Shown here: in pieces, positions 1-7,196 of the stretch
Position numbering within the stretch: the first letter of the stretch is position 1
How the letters are laid out: every line of letters starts with the position of its first letter
Source of the DNA: JADJWR01 sp964509545
GTDB lineage: Bacteria; Pseudomonadota; Gammaproteobacteria; Burkholderiales; Burkholderiaceae_F
Assembly: GCA_964509545.1 (NCBI GenBank)
Contig: CAZDXQ010000056.1
Span: 1 to 21,076, forward strand
DNA: 21,076 bases
Direction: 5' to 3'
Program-made: the position numbers and the translations under genes
Notes under the pieces: generated by a model
Databases searched by the model: none
The model's input: the letters and a program-made list of their open reading frames with translations, nothing else
What the model was told of the DNA's origin: nothing

Positions 1-55
1 GTTTCAGGTACTAGCGCCGCGAGGTGTGGAGGTTCGAGTCCTCTCCTGGGCACCA
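1..55 (+). tRNA. tRNA-Leu(CAG), 3' part, truncated by the window edge
   Basis: The first bases are the end of the anticodon stem and a 7-nt loop with anticodon CAG at 5-7, followed by the 3' anticodon-stem strand actag, a long class II variable arm, a T arm with the loop ttcgagt, the acceptor 3' strand cctgggc, discriminator A and an encoded CCA at 53-55. The long variable arm with anticodon CAG identifies leucine (CUG codons). The 5' half lies outside the window. The gene converges on the phosphoribosyltransferase gene, with a hairpin between them. Confidence 0.93.
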
Positions 56-61
56 AGATCG

Positions 62-87
62 AAACGGCCTGCTTACGCAGGCCGTTT
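62..87. terminator. Hairpin terminator between convergent tRNA-Leu and the purA-side operon
   Basis: A perfect 11-bp stem, aaacggcctgc (62-72) and gcaggccgttt (77-87), encloses the tetraloop ttac. The A/T ends give a short T-run at the 3' side on both strands, so it could terminate tRNA-Leu on the plus strand and the minus-strand operon that stops at 128. The T-runs are short, so efficiency is uncertain. Confidence 0.75.
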
Positions 88-127
88 GTATTCTAGGCAT
101 CGTCAAGCGCGCCTTTTCGCGCGGCGC

Positions 128-670
128 TCACTGTCCAGGCGGCGGCGATTCGGCACGGCTGCGCAGGCGCGCCGAAAGCTGGTTGGGGTGCAGCGTGTCG
201 TACTCCTCGAACGGCTGGTGGATCCACGGGCTGTCGGGCAGGTACTGCACGAAATAATCGGGTCTCACGGTCGATATCGCCTTGTACCAGAGCACGGCGG
301 TACGCACCTCCTTCAGCCGCGGATAACGCGCGTGCAGGTGCTCGACCACCCGCGCCAGCGTCACGCCGGAATCGACCAGGTCGTCGACCAGCAGCAGGTT
401 GCCGTGCAATGCGGCTCCGGTAGTGGTGATGTACTCGGCGATATCGAGCGAACCCTGCTGCGTTCCGGAGGCCTCGCGGTAGGAACTGGCGGCGAGGATT
501 GCCAGCGGCACGTCGTAAAGGCGCGAGAAGACGTCGCCGATACGCAGGCCGCCACGGGCCAGGCACAGCAGCGAATCGAACCGGTAGCCGCTTTCGTGTA
601 CCTGCAGCGCCAGCTGCTCGATCATGCGGTGGTACTGCTCCCAGTCGACGTAAAGATGCCGGATCGCCAC
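128..670 (-). CDS. Phosphoribosyltransferase (PRTase type I family)
   Basis: A 180-residue type I phosphoribosyltransferase, expected to join a nucleobase (probably a purine such as hypoxanthine or xanthine) to PRPP in the cytoplasm for salvage. The PRPP-binding motif LLLVDDLVDSGVTL lies at about residues 92-105, and the upstream CLARGGLRIGD segment (about 36-46) is typical of the fold. The GTG at 670 is chosen because it lies 11 nt after the purA stop and gives a family-sized protein starting VAIRHLYVDWEQ; reading further upstream would run through purA in another frame. It is the last gene of the purA transcription unit, which fits purine metabolism. Substrate specificity cannot be read from the sequence, so no symbol is given. 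Confidence 0.87.
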   Translation of the reverse strand: MAIRHLYVDWEQYHRMIEQLALQVHESGYRFDSLLCLARGGLRIGDVFSRLYDVPLAILAASSYREASGTQQGSLDIAEYITTTGAALHGNLLLVDDLVDSGVTLARVVEHLHARYPRLKEVRTAVLWYKAISTVRPDYFVQYLPDSPWIHQPFEEYDTLHPNQLSARLRSRAESPPPGQ

Positions 671-681
671 GTTGCCCAGCC

Positions 682-1977
682 TCAGCGCTCGAACGGGTGG
701 TGCAGCAGGATGGTCTGCTCGCGGTCCGGACCGGTGGAGATCATGTCGATCTGCACACCGGTCACCTCGCTCAGTCGCCGCAGATAGCGCTGCGCTGCCG
801 CCGGCAGCTGCGCCAAGTCGCGGATGCCGAAGGTCGACTGCCTCCAGCCGGGAAAATCCTCGTACACCGGCTCGCAGGCGGTCACCGCGGCGGCGCCGAA
901 AGGAAGGATGTCGGTGATCGCGCCGCCATGGCGATAGCCGATGCACAGCCGCACCGTGTCGAACTCGTCGAGCACGTCGAGCTTGGTGATGCACAGGCCG
1001 GTGACACCGTTGATCTGCACGGAGCGCCGCAGCGCCGCGGCGTCGAACCAGCCGCAGCGCCGCGGCCGACCGGTGACCGAGCCGAACTCGTTGCCGCGCC
1101 GGCGCAGCTGCTCGCCGGCCGCGTCCGTGAGCTCAGTCGGAAACGGACCGGATCCCACGCGCGTCGCGTATGCCTTGGTGATGCCGAGCACGTAATGCAG
1201 TTGCTGCGGCGCCACGCCGGCACCGGCGGCGGCCGCACCGGCCACCGTATTGCTCGACGTGACGAACGGATAGGTGCCGTGGTCGACGTCGAGCAGCGCG
1301 CCTTGGGCGCCCTCGAACAGCAGCCGGTCCCCTTTCGCCATGGCCCGGTTCAGTTCGTAGGACACGTCGGCGATCATCGGCTTGAGCCGCGGCGCAAGGC
1401 CGAGCGCGGTGTCGATCACGACCTGCGCTTCGATGCGCTCGGCGCCGAGGTAACGGGTCAGTACGAAGTTGTGCAGGTCGAGCGCCTCGCGCACGCGCTC
1501 GGCGAAGCTTGCCTCGTCGAACAGGTCCTGCACGCGCACCGCGCGCCGTGCCACCTTGTCCTCGTACGCCGGGCCGATGCCGCGGCCGGTGGTGCCGATC
1601 CGGCCCGCGCCCTTGCGCTCCTCCCGCGCGCGGTCGAGCGCGACGTGGTAGTCGAGGATCAGCGGACAGTTGCCGCTGATGCGCAGCCGCGGCGGCACTT
1701 CGACGCCCGCCGCCTGCAGTTCGTCGATCTCGGCCAGCAGCGCGGTCGGCGACAGCACCACGCCGTTGCCGATGTAGCAGGCGACGTCGGCCCGCAGGAT
1801 GCCGGAGGGAATAAGGCGCAGGATCGTCTTGCGTCCGTCGATCACCAGCGTGTGCCCGGCGTTGTGCCCGCCCTGAAAGCGGATAACGCCCTGCGCCTGC
1901 TCGGTCAGCCAGTCGACGATCTTCCCCTTGCCCTCGTCGCCCCACTGCGTGCCAACAACCACAACGTTTCGTGCCAT
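682..1977 (-). CDS. purA: Adenylosuccinate synthetase
   Basis: A 431-residue enzyme, close to the 432 of E. coli PurA. It condenses IMP and aspartate with GTP hydrolysis to give adenylosuccinate, the first committed step to AMP, in the cytoplasm. The N-terminus carries the signature GTQWGDEGKGK with the catalytic Asp near residue 14, and GGHNAGHT supplies the catalytic His near 42. The GRGIGPAYEDK, FEGAQG and DHGTYPFVTSSNT segments are all present. The ATG at 1977 is chosen over an in-frame GTG at 2004 because an AGGG lies about 8 nt upstream and the protein then begins MARNVVVVG, as in homologues. It follows hisZ after 60 nt that contain a small hairpin and precedes the phosphoribosyltransferase gene. 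Confidence 0.97.
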   Translation of the reverse strand: MARNVVVVGTQWGDEGKGKIVDWLTEQAQGVIRFQGGHNAGHTLVIDGRKTILRLIPSGILRADVACYIGNGVVLSPTALLAEIDELQAAGVEVPPRLRISGNCPLILDYHVALDRAREERKGAGRIGTTGRGIGPAYEDKVARRAVRVQDLFDEASFAERVREALDLHNFVLTRYLGAERIEAQVVIDTALGLAPRLKPMIADVSYELNRAMAKGDRLLFEGAQGALLDVDHGTYPFVTSSNTVAGAAAAGAGVAPQQLHYVLGITKAYATRVGSGPFPTELTDAAGEQLRRRGNEFGSVTGRPRRCGWFDAAALRRSVQINGVTGLCITKLDVLDEFDTVRLCIGYRHGGAITDILPFGAAAVTACEPVYEDFPGWRQSTFGIRDLAQLPAAAQRYLRRLSEVTGVQIDMISTGPDREQTILLHHPFER

Positions 1978-2010
1978 CACGTGCCCTGCATCGGTCAGAT
2001 CCACTCCCGC

Positions 2011-2031
2011 CTGCGGCTTGCGGCGCCGCAG
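2011..2031. other. Small stem-loop in the hisZ-purA gap
   Basis: A 7-bp inverted repeat, ctgcggc (2011-2017) and gccgcag (2025-2031), with a 7-nt loop lies between the hisZ stop and the purA start. No T-run follows it on the minus strand, so it is not a standard terminator. It could be an mRNA stability element or chance in GC-rich DNA. Confidence 0.35.
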
Positions 2032-2037
2032 CCCCCT

Positions 2038-3216
2038 TCAGTCCGCAGCGCTCTCCGGCTTGTGCGGCCGCCGTGCCACAACCCGCCAGGCGCCGTCGAT
2101 CCTGCGCACCTCCCGATCGCAGTCGAGGCCGCCGATGATCTCGTCCTCGCCGAGGCGGCGCACGACGATCGCGCCCGCGGCGCGCAGCCCCTCGATGAAG
2201 GCCGCCAGCGATTCGTCTTCGCCTGCCGGCGCAAGTATCGCCCGCGCCGCCCCGCCCTCGCGCTGCCTGGTCAGTTCACGCAGGTCGATCGAGAAGCCGG
2301 TCGCCGGGCGCGCCCGCCCGAAAGCGCGGCCGACATCGTCATAGCGCCCGCCGCGCGCCAGCGCCACCGGCCAGCCGGATGCGTAGGCAGCGAACGTGGC
2401 CCCCGTGTGATAACGAAAGCCGTGCAGATCGGCCAGATCGATGTTGACGGCGACGCCCAGACGCAGCAGCGCCGCAGCCAGACGCTGCAGTTCATCGAGC
2501 GCCGCGATCAGCGCAGGCGCCGCCGGCAGTTCGGCCTGCGCCTGCGCCAGCACCGATTCACCGCCGTTTAGCCGGATCAGCGAGCGCAGCGCCGTGCGCG
2601 CCGCCGGTGCGAGATCGGCGGTGAGCGCGGCGAGCGCGGAACCGTCCTTTGCGCTCAGCGCACCGACGATGTCTTCGGCAAGTCGCTGCGCCGCCGCGTC
2701 GAGCTCGAGCAGCGCGCGCAGGATGCGCGTGTGGCCGAGATCGAAACGGACATTTTCAACCTGTGCCAGCCGCAACGTGCGCACCGCCAATTCGAGCACC
2801 TCGGCGTCAGCCTCGACCGACGAATGGCCGAACAGCTCGGCGCCGACGTAAAACGGCTCGCGCGAGGCCAGAGGGTGCAGCGGCCGCGCGTGCAGAACGC
2901 TCGCCGCGTAGCAGAGCCTGACCACACCAGAACGGTTGAGGATATGAGCATCAATGCGCGCCACCTGCGGCGTGATGTCGGCGCGCAGCCCGAGCATCCG
3001 CCCGGACAGCTGGTCGACCAGCTTGAACGTGCGCAGGTCGAGGTCGGCGCCGACCCCGGTCAGCAGCGAATCGGTGTACTCGAGCAGTGGCGGAACGATC
3101 AGTTCGTAACCGAAGCCGCGGTAAAGGTCGAGCGCGGCGCGGCGCAACTGCTCGAGCGCCTGCGCCTCGTCGGGCAGGACGTCCGAGATTCCCTCGGGTA
3201 GCAGCCAGCGCGCCAT
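2038..3216 (-). CDS. hisZ: ATP phosphoribosyltransferase regulatory subunit
   Basis: A 392-residue HisRS-like protein lacking tRNA-synthetase activity in this family. HisZ partners the short form of HisG to make the first enzyme of histidine biosynthesis and gives feedback control by histidine. The start MARWLLPEGISDVLPDEA, the class II-like LRADITPQVARIDAH segment (about 98-112) and FYVGAELFGHSSVEADAE (about 142-159) match HisZ rather than HisS. The anticodon-binding domain of true HisRS is not evident, and the protein is shorter than the HisS encoded about 8 kb away. The DUF2065-hisZ-purA order is common in betaproteobacteria. No clear Shine-Dalgarno sequence precedes the ATG. hisG is not in the window. 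Confidence 0.94.
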   Translation of the reverse strand: MARWLLPEGISDVLPDEAQALEQLRRAALDLYRGFGYELIVPPLLEYTDSLLTGVGADLDLRTFKLVDQLSGRMLGLRADITPQVARIDAHILNRSGVVRLCYAASVLHARPLHPLASREPFYVGAELFGHSSVEADAEVLELAVRTLRLAQVENVRFDLGHTRILRALLELDAAAQRLAEDIVGALSAKDGSALAALTADLAPAARTALRSLIRLNGGESVLAQAQAELPAAPALIAALDELQRLAAALLRLGVAVNIDLADLHGFRYHTGATFAAYASGWPVALARGGRYDDVGRAFGRARPATGFSIDLRELTRQREGGAARAILAPAGEDESLAAFIEGLRAAGAIVVRRLGEDEIIGGLDCDREVRRIDGAWRVVARRPHKPESAAD

Positions 3217-3290
3217 GTTGTGCTCGAAGGAGAGCCCGGTCTGCGCGAGCCTCAGCGGCGCCGCGCATCGCCGTCATTGTGCTCGCGATC

Positions 3291-3476
3291 TCAGGAAAAC
3301 ACCGCCGCCAGCGCCAGGCCGAGCAGCACCGAGGCCAGACCGAAGAAGCGGATCTGGCCGTCGGCGAGTTCGGTCATGCGGCGGAACATTTCGCGCCACG
3401 CGGCGGGCGCGGCCAGCGGCAGCAGACCCTCGAGGACGAGCATCATCGCGAAGGCCAGGCCGAGCGTGGTCCACAT
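3291..3476 (-). CDS. DUF2065 family small inner-membrane protein (YjeT-like)
   Basis: A 61-residue protein with two hydrophobic segments (about 3-22 and 43-60) separated by a short polar stretch around WREMFRRMTELADGQIRFFG. It matches the DUF2065 (YjeT) family by length, the LEGLLP motif and its position directly after hflC. Its ATG overlaps the hflC stop by one base (TGATG), implying translational coupling. Its function is unknown; the constant link to HflKC suggests a membrane role with that complex, which is inference. A 74-nt gap follows before hisZ. Confidence 0.9.
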   Translation of the reverse strand: MWTTLGLAFAMMLVLEGLLPLAAPAAWREMFRRMTELADGQIRFFGLASVLLGLALAAVFS

Positions 3477-4360
3477 CAGCGCGTCGGCGCGCGCGCGGGC
3501 ACCGGGGTCTTCAGGTACTTCAGGAAATCCGACGACGGATCGATCACCAGCACATCGCTGCGGTTGCGGAAGCTGGCGCGATAGGCCTCGAGGCTGCGGT
3601 AAAAGGTGAAGAACTCGGGATTTTGACCGAACGCCTGCGCGTAGATCGCCGCGGCGCGCGCGTCGCCCTCGCCCTTGATCTTCTCCGCCTCGCGATACGC
3701 CTCGGCGAGAAGCACCTCGCGCTGGCGGTCGGCATCGGCGCGGATCTTCTCGCCCTCGGCGGCGCCGATCGAGCGCTGCTCGGTGGCCACGCGCTTGCGC
3801 TCGGACTGCATGCGGCGGAACACGTCCTCGTTGATCTCGGCCACGAACTCGACGCGCTTCAACCGCACATCGACGATCTCGACGCCGACATCGCGCACGC
3901 GCTCCTGCACGCTGACCTTGATCTCCTCCATCGCCTTGTCGCGCTCGCGCGAGGTGACGTCATTGACCGTGCGCAGGTTGATGGCGCGGTTCAGCGCGTC
4001 GCGAACCAGCGAGTTGATGCGGTCCTCGGCCGCCCGCTCAAGGCCCTGGAAGCTGACGTAATAGCGGCGCGGATCGGCGATGCGCCACTTGACGAAGGAG
4101 TCCACCAGCAGGTTCTTCTTCTCCGACGTCTGCACGCGGTCGGCCTGCGGCGTGTCGATGGTCAAGATGCGCCGGTCGAGATAGACGACATTCTGGATCA
4201 GCGGGATCTTGAACTTCAGGCCCGGTTCGGAATGGATCTCGGTGATCTGGCCGAGCTGGAACAGGATGGCGTACTGCCGCTGGTCGACGACGAAGGTGCT
4301 GGCGCGGAAGATGACGGCAGCGACGATCAGGCCGATGACGGTGGCGATGACCTTGTTCAT
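3476..4360 (-). CDS. hflC: HflC, SPFH-domain modulator of FtsH protease
   Basis: A 294-residue inner-membrane SPFH/prohibitin-family protein. With HflK it forms the periplasmic HflKC complex that surrounds and modulates FtsH. There is one N-terminal transmembrane segment (about residues 4-22), then the SPFH domain starting VDQRQYAILFQLGQI. A long charged helical region follows (about 165-245, with ERKRVATEQRSIGAAEGEKIRADADRQ-type heptads), then the family tail AFGQNPEFFTFYRSLEAYR. The ATG is preceded by a very strong Shine-Dalgarno sequence, GGGGAGGG (4363-4370), that overlaps the hflK stop, so the two proteins should be made in tight stoichiometry. The stop overlaps the DUF2065 start. Confidence 0.97.
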   Translation of the reverse strand: MNKVIATVIGLIVAAVIFRASTFVVDQRQYAILFQLGQITEIHSEPGLKFKIPLIQNVVYLDRRILTIDTPQADRVQTSEKKNLLVDSFVKWRIADPRRYYVSFQGLERAAEDRINSLVRDALNRAINLRTVNDVTSRERDKAMEEIKVSVQERVRDVGVEIVDVRLKRVEFVAEINEDVFRRMQSERKRVATEQRSIGAAEGEKIRADADRQREVLLAEAYREAEKIKGEGDARAAAIYAQAFGQNPEFFTFYRSLEAYRASFRNRSDVLVIDPSSDFLKYLKTPVPARAPTR

Positions 4361-4362
4361 GG

Positions 4363-4370
4363 CCCTCCCC
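4363..4370 (-). promoter_or_regulatory. Strong ribosome-binding site of hflC
   Basis: The minus strand reads GGGGAGGG two bases before the hflC ATG region and overlaps the hflK TAG. It is one of the few strong Shine-Dalgarno sequences in the window and fixes the hflC start at 4360. Confidence 0.7.
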
Positions 4371-5635
4371 TAGCGCGTCTCGCGGCCGCGCGTGCCGGCG
4401 CTCGGGCGCGGCTCGGGCGGCGCGGGTTCGGCGGGAAGCGACAGCGGCGGGCGCACCGTCGCCGACTCGCCCGCCGACTGCTGCAGCAGCTTGTCGAACG
4501 GCAGGTACAGCAGCGGGTTGCTGGCCCGGGTGTCGATCATCACCTTGGTCGTGCTGGTAAAGATCTGCTGCATCGTCTCAAGGTACAGGCGCTCGCGCGT
4601 GACCTGTGGCGCCCGGTTGTACTCGGCAAGGATCTGCCGGAAACGCGCCGCGTCACCCTCTGCAGTCTGCACGATCCGGGTGCGGTATCCCTCCGCTTCC
4701 TGCAGCAGGCGCGCCGCCGTGCCGCCCGCTTTCGGGATGACGTCGTTGGCATAGGACTGGCCCTCGTTGATCAGGCGCTCGCGGTCCTGCGTGGCCTTCA
4801 CCGCATCGTCGAAGGCCGCCTGCACCTGTTCCGGTGGCTGCGCGTTCTGGATCGCCACCTGCAGCACGACAATGCCGGTGCCATAGCGATCGAGGTTCTC
4901 CTGCATGCGCGTGCGCACCGCGTCGGCGATCTCCTGCCGCGACTCGTACAGCACCTTGTCCATCAACTGCCGGCCGACGACCTCGCGCATCGCCGATTCC
5001 GCGACCTGCGCCACCGAGTCGGTTGGCCGGCGCGTATTGAAAACGAAGTCGCGCGCACCGTTGATGTCTTCCTTGATCCGGTATTGCACGGTGAACTGCA
5101 CGTCGACGATGTTCTCGTCGTCGGTCAGCATCAACGACTCCTTCAGGCGGTCGGCGCGGCCGCGCGCGCCGACCTCGACCGTGCGTACTGACAGCACATC
5201 GACCGGTTCATGCGCCTGCACCGGCCACGGCAAGCGCCAGCGGAAGCCCGGCAAGGTCGTCTCGCTGTACTTGCCGAAGGTGGTCACGACGCCGACCTGT
5301 CCCTCCTGGACGATGTAGGCGCCGCTGCCCAGCCAGATCAACGCCGCCACGGCAAGCACGGTGGCGACACCGACGCCGGCGCCGCGCGCATCAGGCCGGA
5401 GTCCCCCGCCGCCGCCGTTGCCGGACTGACCGCCACCTCCACCGCCACGCTTGCCGAACAGTCCGTTCAGACGGCGGTTCAGATCCCGCCACAGTTCATC
5501 GAGATCCGGCGGACCTCCGCCGGGCGGCCTGCTTCGCCGGCCATCGTCGCGATCATCGCCGGAGCCGCCCGAACCGGAACCACGACCCCACTGCGGATCG
5601 TTCAGCGCGAGAGAAATCCCTGGAATGGCTGGCAT
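4370..5635 (-). CDS. hflK: HflK, SPFH-domain modulator of FtsH protease
   Basis: A 421-residue partner of HflC in the membrane complex that regulates FtsH. Residues 1-85 are cytoplasmic, rich in Gly and charged residues, with WGRGSGSGGSGD and a poly-Gly stretch near 64-78. A transmembrane helix follows at about 87-103, then the SPFH domain (GAYIVQEGQVGVVTTFGKY onward). The tail is Pro-rich. ALNDPQWG near residue 10 matches the usual MSLNDPQWG opening of the family, so this protein begins about nine residues earlier than usual if the ATG at 5635 is right. No Shine-Dalgarno sequence is visible before that ATG. The codon aligned with the usual start is CTC, and a CTG (5603-5605) lies two codons later, so the start remains uncertain. 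The gene lies 15 nt after hflX. Confidence 0.95.
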   Translation of the reverse strand: MPAIPGISLALNDPQWGRGSGSGGSGDDRDDGRRSRPPGGGPPDLDELWRDLNRRLNGLFGKRGGGGGGQSGNGGGGGLRPDARGAGVGVATVLAVAALIWLGSGAYIVQEGQVGVVTTFGKYSETTLPGFRWRLPWPVQAHEPVDVLSVRTVEVGARGRADRLKESLMLTDDENIVDVQFTVQYRIKEDINGARDFVFNTRRPTDSVAQVAESAMREVVGRQLMDKVLYESRQEIADAVRTRMQENLDRYGTGIVVLQVAIQNAQPPEQVQAAFDDAVKATQDRERLINEGQSYANDVIPKAGGTAARLLQEAEGYRTRIVQTAEGDAARFRQILAEYNRAPQVTRERLYLETMQQIFTSTTKVMIDTRASNPLLYLPFDKLLQQSAGESATVRPPLSLPAEPAPPEPRPSAGTRGRETR

Positions 5636-5650
5636 GACAGGCAGGAGGAC

Positions 5651-6853
5651 TTATTCTTGTGCAGTGATCGAGGGCGGCATCGCCGCCGACGCGAACCCCG
5701 GTGACGACACCGGGGCCGCCGCGGCCGAGTGTGTGGCCCGCACCCGTTCGGCTATCGCTTCGCGCAGGAAATCGATGCCGTCGCCCGTCGCCGCGCTGAG
5801 AAAAACGGCGCGGATCGTACCACAGCCATCGCGCTCGACGGCGCTGCAACGATCGAGACGGTCGACCTTGTTGAACACGAGCAGACGCGGCACGTCGGCA
5901 GCGCCGATTTCGGCCAGAACGCGGTCGACCTCCGCCATCTGCGCATCGCGCGCCGGCGATGAAGCGTCGATCACGTGCAGCAGCAGATCGGCCTGGACCG
6001 ATTCCTCCAGCGTCGACTTGAAGGCGTCGACGAGCTGGTGCGGCAGGCCGCGGATGAAGCCGACCGTGTCCGACAGCACGATCTGCGTGCCGGCGGCGAC
6101 GCGCGCCCGCCGCGAGGTGGTGTCGAGCGTTGCGAACAGCTGGTCGGCGGCGTAGCTGCCGGCACGCGTCAGCGCGTTGAACAGCGTCGACTTGCCCGCA
6201 TTGGTGTAGCCGACCAGCGAAACCGAGAAGACATCGCGCCGGGCACGCGCACGCCGCTGCGTGCGCCTTTGCTTGCCCAGCGCCTTGAGCCGCTCGCGCA
6301 GCCTCTTGACCCGGATGCCGATCAGCCGGCGGTCGAGTTCGATCTGCTTCTCGCCCGGGCCGCCGGTCTTGCCCAGTCCGCCACGCTGCCGTTCGAGGTG
6401 GGTCCAGCCGCGCACCAGGCGCGTGGCGAGGTGCTCCAGCTGCGCCACTTCGACCTGCAGCTTGCCCTCGCTGCTCTTGGCCCGCTGGGCGAAGATCTCC
6501 AGGATCAGCAGTTCGCGGTCGAGCACCGGCACGGCGAGCGCGCGTTCGAGATTGCGCTGCTGCGCCGGGCTCAGCGGCACGTCGAATACCGCCACCGAGG
6601 CGCCAGCGGCGGCGATCTGTGCGCTCAGCTCGTCGACCTTGCCGCGACCGAGATAGAAGGCCGCGTCCGGCCGCTCGCGCCGCGCGTTCAGCTCGCCGGC
6701 GATGGCGTAGCCAGCCGAGGTGACGAGCTGGCGAGTCTCTTCGAGTGCATCAGCGGCCTCATGTCGCCATTCGCCCCTGGCGCCGACAATGGCGACGATG
6801 AAAGCGCGCCCACTGCGGTGCGCGCGCGCTGCATCAACCTGGAACGAGGTCAG
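5651..6853 (-). CDS. hflX: HflX ribosome-associated GTPase, apparently CTG-initiated
   Basis: A 400-residue GTPase that in the known family splits or rescues stalled ribosomes and associates with the 50S subunit. From the CTG start, the N-terminal HflX domain covers about 15-125 (RRERPDAAFYLGRGKVDEL, then LSPAQQRNLE and RGWTHLERQRGGLGKTGGPGEKQIE near 147-171). The G domain has VGYTNAGKST (about 214-223), DTVGF (262-266) and NKVD (328-331). The first ATG, GTG or TTG in this frame is a GTG at 6595, which would delete about 86 residues of clearly homologous sequence. A CTG at 6853-6851 overlaps the hfq stop as CTGA and has GGAG 8 nt upstream, so I place the start there. An ATT at 6790 is an alternative. 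Identity is certain; the start is inferred. Confidence 0.93.
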   Translation of the reverse strand: MTSFQVDAARAHRSGRAFIVAIVGARGEWRHEAADALEETRQLVTSAGYAIAGELNARRERPDAAFYLGRGKVDELSAQIAAAGASVAVFDVPLSPAQQRNLERALAVPVLDRELLILEIFAQRAKSSEGKLQVEVAQLEHLATRLVRGWTHLERQRGGLGKTGGPGEKQIELDRRLIGIRVKRLRERLKALGKQRRTQRRARARRDVFSVSLVGYTNAGKSTLFNALTRAGSYAADQLFATLDTTSRRARVAAGTQIVLSDTVGFIRGLPHQLVDAFKSTLEESVQADLLLHVIDASSPARDAQMAEVDRVLAEIGAADVPRLLVFNKVDRLDRCSAVERDGCGTIRAVFLSAATGDGIDFLREAIAERVRATHSAAAAPVSSPGFASAAMPPSITAQE

Positions 6854-7083
6854 GTGTCCGACTCCGTCGCCAAGTTGACCGGTCGCGCCGGCACGACCGT
6901 CGAAATGGCGTGCTTGTACACCATCTGCGTCACGGTATTTCGCAGCAAAACGACGTACTGGTCGAACGACTCGATCTGGCCCTGCAGCTTGATGCCGTTG
7001 ACGAGGTAGATCGACACCGGCACATGTTCCTTGCGCAAAGCGTTCAGGAACGGGTCTTGTAGCAGTTGCCCCTTGTTGCTCAT
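6850..7083 (-). CDS. hfq: RNA chaperone Hfq
   Basis: A 77-residue Sm-like RNA chaperone that forms a hexameric ring and pairs small RNAs with target mRNAs. The Sm1 and Sm2 motifs are intact: QDPFLNALRKEHVPVSIYLVNGIKLQG, then FDQYVVLLRN and the invariant YKHAISTVVP (about 55-64). The C-terminal tail is short, about a dozen residues, as in many betaproteobacteria and unlike the long E. coli tail. The ATG at 7083 has GGAG five bases upstream. The gene heads the hfq-hflX-hflKC block after a 113-nt gap, so it may have its own promoter, and its stop overlaps the probable hflX start. Confidence 0.98.
   Translation of the reverse strand: MSNKGQLLQDPFLNALRKEHVPVSIYLVNGIKLQGQIESFDQYVVLLRNTVTQMVYKHAISTVVPARPVNLATESDT
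6862..6865 (-). promoter_or_regulatory. Ribosome-binding site supporting the CTG start of hflX
   Basis: GGAG on the minus strand lies inside the end of hfq, 8 nt upstream of the CTG at 6853-6851. The spacing suits initiation there and supports the CTGA overlap model for hflX. Confidence 0.5.
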
Positions 7084-7142
7084 GTCGGCTCCGTCTTATT
7101 TGAATCGACCGTCGTCCGGCGCCTGGATGGCCCCGACGGATC

Positions 7143-7172
7143 GTTAGATGGCGCTAGCCGTCCAAAATTCAA
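7143..7172 (-). promoter_or_regulatory. Possible sigma70-type promoter of hfq
   Basis: In the der-hfq gap the minus strand has TTGAAT (7172-7167) and TCTAAC (7148-7143) with an 18-nt spacer, each matching four of six consensus positions. This is a local AT-rich patch in otherwise GC-rich DNA. The prediction is by eye only. Confidence 0.35.
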
Positions 7173-7196
7173 TGTAGCGGAAAAGAAAAGCCTTCG

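Noticed and set aside
499..2571. Long plus-strand open frame (690 codons) opposite purA and hisZ
   Set aside because: It is antisense to two certain genes, its translation is Arg/Ala-rich with no recognisable domain, and such frames are expected opposite high-GC genes.
3217..3290. Two near-copies of a gagcacaa motif in the DUF2065-hisZ gap
   Set aside because: Only about 9 bases are shared, in one gap, with no symmetry or known regulator; too short to call an operator.
3215..5191. Long plus-strand open frame (658 codons) opposite hflC and hflK
   Set aside because: It mirrors the codon pattern of the SPFH genes and shows no domain or ribosome-binding site.
5643..5704. Plus-strand AGGAGG followed 8 nt later by TTG and a 15-codon frame
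   Set aside because: A tidy translation signal, but it lies at the hflX-hflK junction antisense to the operon, with no promoter; chance is more likely.
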